A stretch of DNA of 7,100 bases from assembly GCA_011048475.1 (NCBI GenBank), contig DSDZ01000337.1:1-7100 (forward strand), in the 5' to 3' direction. Within the stretch, counting starts at the first letter, position 1; the number at the start of each line of letters is the position of its first letter. The notes beneath the pieces are model-generated. The model saw nothing but the letters and a program-made list of their open reading frames with translations. It searched no databases and had not been told where the DNA came from. The DNA is from Bacteroides sp. (GTDB lineage Bacteria; Bacteroidota; Bacteroidia; Bacteroidales; GCA-2748055). Positions 1-5,424 of this stretch are shown in pieces. A program made the position numbers and the translations under genes.

Positions 1-53
1 GAACAGGTTCTTCCATGATGGTCCATTACCGGAAAAAAAACCTGCCTGAATGA
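1..53 (+). CDS. 3' end of an upstream gene (partial, frame uncertain)
   Basis: Two frames are open from the left edge into the start of the next gene. One reads NRFFHDGPLPEKKPA and stops at TGA 47-49, directly abutting the ATG at 50. The other reads GSSMMVHYRKKNLPE and stops at TGA 51-53, giving a 4-base ATGA overlap with that ATG. Both arrangements occur elsewhere in this operon, so the junction does not decide. The second frame has slightly more G/C in third codon positions, like the neighbouring genes, and is weakly preferred. The third frame is closed by TGA at 16-18. The fragment is too short to name a product. Its main value is showing that the operon probably continues to the left. Confidence 0.4.
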   Translation, partial: TGSSMMVHYRKKNLPE

Positions 54-1234
54 GGATCCTGATCATCACCAGCTACCCATTCCCGTATGGGATGGCACAG
101 ACCAACCGCCTGATCGCCATTGCCGGGGGACTGGCACATGCAGGGGCATCGGTGGAGGTGGTGGTTTCAAAAGCCACAGAATGGGAAACCGTGCGAAACA
201 GGCAGGCCCGGGGACGGTACCGGGGAGTGGAATACACCTACACCGCGGGCACGACGGTTCGTCCCCCGCAGGCGATCTCCAGGATGATCCTTTACTGCAG
301 GGGACTGGCAGGCATGTTCCGCCACGTGGTGCAGGTGCACAGACAACATAGGGTGGATGTAATTTTCATGGGTGTTTACGGCAACGGGATCACCTTCCTC
401 ATGTATCGGCTGACACGCATGCTTGGCATCAGGTATGTCCAGGAAAGAAGTGAATATCCTTTCCTTTCTTTCAGGGACAATGCGGCAGGCAGGATGAAAC
501 TGAACATCTATCTGAAATTCATCTGCCCCAGGTTTGACGGGTTCATTGTCATTTCCCGGGCCCTCCGGGAGTACTTTAGTCCCCACTTAAAGTCGCACAC
601 CCGATCCTTCCTGCTCCCCATCCTGGTGGAACCGGAACGGTTCAACACAAAGGTGGCAGGGGTTGGCAATGTGATCAGCTATTGCGGCTCCATGGAGGGA
701 GAAAAAGACGGGGTGCCCCTGCTGATCGAGGCATTTGCAGAGATCGCTTCCCGTTTCCCCCGGACAAAGCTCCGGCTAATCGGGGATACCGGTTTTGAAG
801 GGTTCGGCCATCTGCAGGAGAAGGTCGCCTCACTGGGCCTTCAGGAAAGGATCCGGTTCACCGGACGGGTGGAGCGGGATGAAATGCCGGCACTGCTCCA
901 GTCCAGCAGGATCCTGGCCCTGGCCAGGCCATTCACCAGGCAGGCGGAAGGAGGTTTCCCCACCAAACTGGGGGAGTATCTGGTTTCCGGACGCCCGGTG
1001 GTCGTTACCGCTGTGGGAGATATCCCGCATTATCTTGTACACGGGGAACATGCCCTGCTGGCCATTCCCGGGGATGTGACAGACTTTGCCCGGAAACTGT
1101 CAGATGCCCTTTCCGACGAGCAGGCGGCCGAGGCAATGGCAGAAAAGGGCAGAAAACTTGCCCTGGAAGTTTTCGATTACCGGGTCCAGGGAAAAAAACT
1201 GTTCGACTGGCTGAATGATCTTTTGCAACCATGA
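50..1234 (+). CDS. Glycosyltransferase family 4 (GT-B fold)
   Basis: This 394-residue protein probably transfers a sugar from a nucleotide-sugar donor to a lipid-linked or growing glycan at the cytoplasmic face of the inner membrane. The N-terminal Rossmann-like half opens MRILIITSYPFPYGMAQTNR. Linker-type GT4 signatures follow: FDGFIVIS (162-169), then ISYCGSMEGEKDG (209-221), where the C-terminal donor-binding half begins, then RFTGRV (269-274). The donor motif reads EGGFPTKLGEYL, with Glu300 and Glu309. The usual E-x7-E is therefore spaced as E-x8-E, with Gly301 in the normal first-Glu position. Length is typical for GT4 and there is no signal peptide or clear membrane span. The ATG at 50 is chosen because it abuts or overlaps the upstream stop and starts at the expected first beta strand. 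It overlaps the next gene by 4 bases (ATGA). Donor and acceptor sugars are unknown. Confidence 0.9.
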   Translation: MRILIITSYPFPYGMAQTNRLIAIAGGLAHAGASVEVVVSKATEWETVRNRQARGRYRGVEYTYTAGTTVRPPQAISRMILYCRGLAGMFRHVVQVHRQHRVDVIFMGVYGNGITFLMYRLTRMLGIRYVQERSEYPFLSFRDNAAGRMKLNIYLKFICPRFDGFIVISRALREYFSPHLKSHTRSFLLPILVEPERFNTKVAGVGNVISYCGSMEGEKDGVPLLIEAFAEIASRFPRTKLRLIGDTGFEGFGHLQEKVASLGLQERIRFTGRVERDEMPALLQSSRILALARPFTRQAEGGFPTKLGEYLVSGRPVVVTAVGDIPHYLVHGEHALLAIPGDVTDFARKLSDALSDEQAAEAMAEKGRKLALEVFDYRVQGKKLFDWLNDLLQP

Positions 1235-2301
1235 AAATCGCCTTTCTCGGAGACATCAGTTTTAACGACGCCTACATCCCTCTGTACAGGGAAGGGGTGG
1301 ATCCGTTCCCGGAAATTGGCCGGAAACTGGCAGGCTGCAACCTGGTGGTGGGAAACCTGGAGTGCCTGTCGGAAGGGGACCAGGGCGAGTACGAACCCAA
1401 AAAACCGCGGTTAAAAACGACCAGGGAAACACTGAACTTTCTAAAAAAGCTGCATGTTTCCGCGGTGACCCTGGCCCATAACCATGTGTACGACAACCTG
1501 AAGGACGGATTTGAAAAAACGGTCTCCTTCCTGGAGGAGAACAACATGGCCTACCTGGGGGCGGGACTGACACGGGAACGGGCCGGGCAACCATTGAAAC
1601 TGGATAGGGGAGGAAAAAAGATCTGCATGCTTTCATACCTGCACGAAGACACCCACCCCAATCTGCAGCCCGATTGCCCGGTGCATGTGAACCGGTACGA
1701 TCCGGAGCGGATTTCCCGTGATATCCGGCTCTGCCGGTCGGAAGGATTCGGGGTGATCCTCCTGCTGCACTGGGGCGGAAGGTTTGAGGGTGGATTGTAT
1801 CCCGACCGCTACCAGAGGGCGGATGCAAGGAAGTTTATCCGTGCAGGGGCCGGCCTGGTCATCGGGCATCATACGCACACCCTGCAACCCGCCGAAAAGA
1901 TCGACGGCAGGTGGGTCTTTTACAGCCTGGGCAATTTCTGTTTCGCCGATATTCACTTCGAAGGAAGGATCAGGGAGATGAGCCGGCTCCGCTTCCGGGA
2001 ATCGGTCATTCCCGTTGTGACCATTCAGGAAGATGCTCCCTGGAGCATGGAGTTGTGGCCGGTCAGGAATGTTTCCCTGGAAATCAAAGAAGCTCCCGGA
2101 GTTTTAAAAAAACTGAAAAGGCGCAGCACCATGCACCGGATGATGATGCGCCTGCCCATTCTCTGGATTTTGTACCGCACCTGGTACAGGTGGGTTGGTC
2201 CGGTCTGGGAGCAGCTGATCAGAAAGGACAGGGAAAAAACCTTGATCCGGCGTATTTTTGGCCTTAATTTGCAGAAAATAAAATCCCTTTTCAAACGCTG
2301 A
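1231..2301 (+). CDS. CapA family protein (metallophosphatase-like fold)
   Basis: This 356-residue protein belongs to the CapA (PGA_cap) family, named for capsule poly-gamma-glutamate synthesis and built on a calcineurin-like metallophosphoesterase fold. The ordered family motifs are all present: FLGD (5-8), GNLE (41-44), LAHNH (81-85), LLHWGG (178-183), GHHTHTLQP (212-220) and YSLGNF (231-236). The likely metal ligands are therefore Asp8, Asn/His84-85, His180, His214 and His216. The start at MKIAFLGD goes straight into the first strand, so there is no signal peptide or N-terminal anchor, unlike membrane-anchored Gram-positive CapA. After about residue 285 a basic, aromatic tail follows (LKRRS..., ILYRTWYRWVG), which might sit on the membrane. 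The gene overlaps its upstream neighbour by 4 bases and abuts the next gene with no gap. In this setting it probably acts in glycan synthesis or modification, not in polyglutamate synthesis, since no CapB or CapC ligase is visible here. The actual reaction is unknown. Confidence 0.87.
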   Translation: MKIAFLGDISFNDAYIPLYREGVDPFPEIGRKLAGCNLVVGNLECLSEGDQGEYEPKKPRLKTTRETLNFLKKLHVSAVTLAHNHVYDNLKDGFEKTVSFLEENNMAYLGAGLTRERAGQPLKLDRGGKKICMLSYLHEDTHPNLQPDCPVHVNRYDPERISRDIRLCRSEGFGVILLLHWGGRFEGGLYPDRYQRADARKFIRAGAGLVIGHHTHTLQPAEKIDGRWVFYSLGNFCFADIHFEGRIREMSRLRFRESVIPVVTIQEDAPWSMELWPVRNVSLEIKEAPGVLKKLKRRSTMHRMMMRLPILWILYRTWYRWVGPVWEQLIRKDREKTLIRRIFGLNLQKIKSLFKR

Positions 2302-3669
2302 ATGAGCCTGAGGTCCTTTATAGCAAAGAAGATCAGTTATCCCCTGCAGGATCTTGTCAACGGCACTTCGATCCTCAGGACCACTGATGCGCTGAAAGAA
2401 AGCCAGCACTGGCATCCCGGCAGGCAGCAGTCGTATCAGTTTGAAAAATTTCTCAGGCTGCTGGATCATTCCACCCGTCATGTACCCTATTACAGGGAGC
2501 TTTTCAAACGGCACGGACTGCAACTTTCGGACATTAAAAACCCGGATGACCTCCACAAGATACCCGTGCTGACCAAGGAAACAGCCAGGGTGCGCAATGA
2601 CGCCCTGGTTGCGGAAAATGTCCGGGAAATGAGGGTGATCAGGGGGGTGACCGGCGGAACCACCGGGCCGCCCCTGAAACTTCTCCGTGATATTCCCGAC
2701 CGGACATTCACCTGGGCGGCATTCTTTCGCTGGTACGGGTGGATGGGGTTTGAATACGGGGACCGCATGGTGCAGCTCTGGGGGACCCCTACCGTGTTGC
2801 ATGAGTCGCGGATCCAGCGCTGGAGGGCGTCGGTCAAGGATTTCTATTACAACCGCCATATCATCAATTCGTTTCAACTGAATGAACGGACCATCCCGGG
2901 GGTGCTTCACAGGATTGAAAGCACCCGGCCAGTATTCATCCGGGGATACCTCTCAGCACTCATTCAGCTAGCCGGATACATCCTGGATCACGGGATCCGC
3001 CTCAGCCACATCCCCATGGCCGTATCCAGCACGACCGAGACCCTGCTGCCGCCATTTAAGGAACTGATTGAAAAGGCATTCCGATCCACGCTGTTTGACC
3101 AGTACGGTTGCGGGGAGTGCAATTCCATTGCATTCGATGCCGGAGACGGGAACGGACTGTACATTGCGGTGGAACACTGCCTGCTGGAGATCCTGGATGA
3201 GCTCGGCCGCGAAGCGGGAGATGCCCCCGGACGGTTTATCGTGACCAACCTGGATAATTTCGCCATGCCGTTTATCCGTTATGAGAACGGCGATTCCGGG
3301 CGGTTTTCCTCCCATGCTGAATCCCCGGAGATCAGGCTTCCGGCAATCAGGGAGGTCCTGGGCCGTACTGCAGATACCGTGATCCTGAATGACGGAAGCA
3401 GGGTCCATGGCGTGTTCTTCACCGATATCCTGAATGAGTTGTTCGCCGAGCATCCCGCCTCCATCCACCGTTTCCAGGCGGTCCAGCAAAAGGCGGGGAG
3501 CATCGAATTCAGGATCGAAAAAGCCACTCCCCCCGATCCTGCTTACCTGGAGGCCGTTGAGCAGGCACTGCGCCGGTTCTTCGATGAGGTACGCATTGTC
3601 ACAATGCCCCTGCTGCCGGTCGATGATTCCGGGAAATTCCGCTATATTATATCTCCGCCACGGTCATGA
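2302..3669 (+). CDS. PaaK/CapK-like adenylate-forming enzyme
   Basis: This 455-residue protein resembles the phenylacetate-CoA ligase / coenzyme F390 synthetase branch of adenylate-forming enzymes, often called CapK in capsule clusters. Such enzymes activate a carboxylic acid as acyl-AMP, sometimes passing it to CoA. Recognisable parts are VPYYRELFKRHG near residue 60, the phosphate-binding loop TGGTTGPP (117-124), YGCGE (268-272) at the adenine/substrate motif, RYENGDSGR (326-334), GRTADTVILNDG (354-365), and a C-terminal SGKFRY whose Lys445 fits the usual catalytic lysine. The loop has Pro123 where the family normally has Lys. The start abuts the previous stop (TGA then ATG), and the end overlaps the next gene by 4 bases. 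Position between a CapA-type gene and a glycosyltransferase suggests it prepares an acyl or amino-acid-like group for attachment to the glycan. The substrate cannot be inferred, so it should not be named as a phenylacetate enzyme. Confidence 0.83.
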   Translation: MSLRSFIAKKISYPLQDLVNGTSILRTTDALKESQHWHPGRQQSYQFEKFLRLLDHSTRHVPYYRELFKRHGLQLSDIKNPDDLHKIPVLTKETARVRNDALVAENVREMRVIRGVTGGTTGPPLKLLRDIPDRTFTWAAFFRWYGWMGFEYGDRMVQLWGTPTVLHESRIQRWRASVKDFYYNRHIINSFQLNERTIPGVLHRIESTRPVFIRGYLSALIQLAGYILDHGIRLSHIPMAVSSTTETLLPPFKELIEKAFRSTLFDQYGCGECNSIAFDAGDGNGLYIAVEHCLLEILDELGREAGDAPGRFIVTNLDNFAMPFIRYENGDSGRFSSHAESPEIRLPAIREVLGRTADTVILNDGSRVHGVFFTDILNELFAEHPASIHRFQAVQQKAGSIEFRIEKATPPDPAYLEAVEQALRRFFDEVRIVTMPLLPVDDSGKFRYIISPPRS

Positions 3670-4724
3670 CCATCCTGCATTTCAGAATATTTGATTCCAC
3701 CTTTGTCATCAAGGACAGGGAAATCCTGTCACGGCATTTCCGGGTGAGGGATTACAGGATCAACAACGCTTCCCCGGCAGCCTATTTTTTCGCCCTTGTC
3801 AGGCTCTTTTTCTTCCTTCTCCGAAACGGGAATAAATACGATGCGTATTTTATCCGTTTCGCGGACTGGCATGCCGCCATCATTGCTTTTTTCGGGAGGC
3901 TTTACCGCAGGAAGTTTTTCATCGTGATCGGCGGATTCGATGTGGCTGCCATCCCGAGGTACGGGTATGGAGCCCACCTGAAGGGTTTCCGCAGCCGGTT
4001 CATCCGGTACGCCATGAACCGGGCCGCCTGTCTGCTCCCCAATTCCCTCAGCATGGTATATTATGAAAACCGCTTTATCGGTGAGGGAGTTGTCCGCGGG
4101 GGAATCCGCCATTTCGTTCCCGGCATCCAAACCAGGATCGAGGTGGTACATAACGGGTATGACAGCGCAAGGTTCAGCTGTCAGCCCGGGATTGAAAAAA
4201 GAAACATGGTGATGACCGTGGCGGTCGTCAACAGGGAGAGGGACTTCTACATGAAGGGCATGGACAGGTTCATTGAAACCTCCGTGCAGTTTGCCGGGCT
4301 TGAATTCCTGGCCGTGGGCATTTCCCGGGCTCTGATCGGGCGGATGGGGATCATCCCGCCTCCGAACCTGCGCATTCTGGAGTACACCGGCACGGAGGAA
4401 CTCATCCGGCTCTATTCCGAAGCAGCTGTTTTCTGCCTTTTCAGCCTCTCGGAGGGGAGTCCCAATGCACTTTGCGAGGCCATGTTGTGTGAGTGCATCC
4501 CGGTGGGCACCGATGTGACCTCCATCCCGGAGATCATAGGCGATACAGGGTTTGTCATCAAGAAGAATGCCAAGGAGGCCTTTACGGAAAATGTCCGTGC
4601 AGCCCTTGAAGCGGACCGGCAGCTGGGGATGAGCGCAAGGCGGCGAATCATCGCATACTATTCGCTGGAACAGCGGGAAGAAAGGCTCGTGTCCATCCTG
4701 ACAGATTCCGCTTCCGTTATGTGA
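3666..4724 (+). CDS. Glycosyltransferase family 4 (second in operon)
   Basis: This 352-residue GT-B enzyme is distinct from the first glycosyltransferase. Its donor half is canonical: VVHNGYD (160-166), a KG motif after the inter-domain strand (Lys197-Gly198), EYTG near 238, and SEGSPNALCEAML, where Glu263 and Glu271 form a perfect E-x7-E. GTDVTSIPEII follows, as expected. The acceptor half has a hydrophobic, aromatic stretch (AYFFALVRLFFFLL, about residues 38-51) that may contact the membrane, and FIVIGGFDVA (84-94). It is on the short side for GT4, with a compact N-terminal half. The ATG at 3666 is chosen because it makes a 4-base ATGA overlap with the preceding stop, matching the other operon junctions. 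It is the last gene of the glycan operon in view. Donor and acceptor are unknown; it probably adds a sugar to the same glycan as its neighbours. Confidence 0.88.
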   Translation: MTILHFRIFDSTFVIKDREILSRHFRVRDYRINNASPAAYFFALVRLFFFLLRNGNKYDAYFIRFADWHAAIIAFFGRLYRRKFFIVIGGFDVAAIPRYGYGAHLKGFRSRFIRYAMNRAACLLPNSLSMVYYENRFIGEGVVRGGIRHFVPGIQTRIEVVHNGYDSARFSCQPGIEKRNMVMTVAVVNRERDFYMKGMDRFIETSVQFAGLEFLAVGISRALIGRMGIIPPPNLRILEYTGTEELIRLYSEAAVFCLFSLSEGSPNALCEAMLCECIPVGTDVTSIPEIIGDTGFVIKKNAKEAFTENVRAALEADRQLGMSARRRIIAYYSLEQREERLVSILTDSASVM

Positions 4725-4728
4725 ATAA

Positions 4729-4755
4729 TTTGGGAACGGTTATAATTTATATTTT
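4729..4755 (+). promoter_or_regulatory. Possible Bacteroidota-type promoter
   Basis: TTTG at 4729-4732 and TATATTTT at 4748-4755 resemble the Bacteroidota -33 (TTTG) and -7 (TAnnTTTG) elements, with one mismatch in the last -7 base. The 15-base spacing is shorter than usual. TAAATTCG at 4757-4764 is an alternative -7, also one mismatch, at a 24-base spacing. The elements lie in the only AT-rich gap of the plus-strand genes and about 40 bases before the ATG at 4794, so a promoter is expected here. The exact boxes are weakly supported. Confidence 0.3.
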
Positions 4756-4768
4756 CTAAATTCGTTCC
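4733..4768. repeat. Bulged inverted repeat between operon and next gene
   Basis: The right arm TAAATTCGTTCC (4757-4768) pairs with GGAACG (4733-4738) plus AATTTA (4744-4749) on the left. A 5-base bulge GTTAT (4739-4743) interrupts the left arm, and the loop TATTTTC (4750-4756) has 7 bases. That is 12 exact pairs. The repeat starts nine bases after the last glycosyltransferase stop and overlaps the promoter candidates. There is no run of T after it (AGTAATAAATACC), so it is not a classical intrinsic terminator. It could be an mRNA 3'-end stabiliser, an atypical terminator or an operator. The function is not shown. Confidence 0.5.
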
Positions 4769-4793
4769 AGTAATAAATACCAAAGCCAGAAAC

Positions 4794-5408
4794 ATGAGAT
4801 TTTTCATTCAACCCTCCGCAATCCTGATCATGTTTTGCATCCTCTGCCTCTCCCCCGGCAGGACTGCTTCCGCCCAGGCTTCCGCAGCGCTGGTGCTGGA
4901 TACCGCCCGGCTCGGTGAGCAGCTGGATTATATTCAGGAACACACCCGTATCTACAATGATTTCCGCGCCATCCGGGAAGATCTCTTCCAGAAGATGAAG
5001 CGAAATGCCGCTGACTCACTTGCCAGGGCCAAAGGGGAGATCGCCAGGCTGAACGGGGCGCTGGCCACATCGGCTGCAGAGATGAAGGCGCTGAACACGG
5101 ACCTGCAGAAATCAAGAGAGGAACGCGACGAGGCCATCCGGACCAAGGACAGCTTCTCCTTTCTGGGGATCCAGATGAACAAGGCCATTTATAACACGGT
5201 GATGTGGATCATCGTGCTGGGACTGGCGGTGCTGTCGGTTCTCCTTTTCCTGTTTTTCAAACGTTCCAATGTGGTGACCCAGCAGACCCGGAAGGAGCTT
5301 GAAAACACCAGGGAGGAATTCGATGCCTATAAAAAAACCTCCCGCGAGAAATATGAAAAGCTGGTGGTATCCCACCACAACGAGATCATGAAACTCAAAC
5401 GGAGCTGA
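4794..5408 (+). CDS. Secreted-anchored coiled-coil protein, unknown function
   Basis: This 204-residue protein has a clear layout. A signal peptide (1-27) ends in ASA before Gln28. Then come an extracytoplasmic region predicted as coiled coil (about 35-117, rich in Ala, Lys, Glu, Arg and Leu), a conserved-looking FSFLGIQMNKAIYNTVMW segment (121-138), a membrane span (about 134-155), and a basic KRSNV start to a cytoplasmic coiled coil (156-204). Neither cysteine of the signal peptide (15, 18) sits in a lipobox, so it is not a lipoprotein. I recall this build from a family of about 200 residues common in Bacteroidota, whose members are sometimes labelled tRNA (guanine-N1)-methyltransferase. 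Nothing here supports that label: there is no SAM-binding or SPOUT-like domain. It follows a 69-base gap, so it probably has its own promoter. A structural or scaffold role in the envelope is the most that can be inferred. Confidence 0.82.
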   Translation: MRFFIQPSAILIMFCILCLSPGRTASAQASAALVLDTARLGEQLDYIQEHTRIYNDFRAIREDLFQKMKRNAADSLARAKGEIARLNGALATSAAEMKALNTDLQKSREERDEAIRTKDSFSFLGIQMNKAIYNTVMWIIVLGLAVLSVLLFLFFKRSNVVTQQTRKELENTREEFDAYKKTSREKYEKLVVSHHNEIMKLKRS

Positions 5409-5424
5409 AACGGCCCTTAGGCGG

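Noticed and set aside
1231..2301. Poly-gamma-glutamate capsule synthesis locus, because of CapA
   Set aside because: No CapB/CapC ligase genes are in view, and the neighbours are glycosyltransferases, so the family name should not be taken as pathway evidence.
2104..2910. 268-residue minus-strand frame across the CapA/CapK junction
   Set aside because: It spans two well-supported plus-strand genes, has a low-complexity Pro/Gly/His-rich translation and shows no family motif.
5409..5424. Possible terminator between the convergent genes
   Set aside because: Only GCC-CTTA-GGC can pair (three bases) with no T-run on either side, which is too weak to call.
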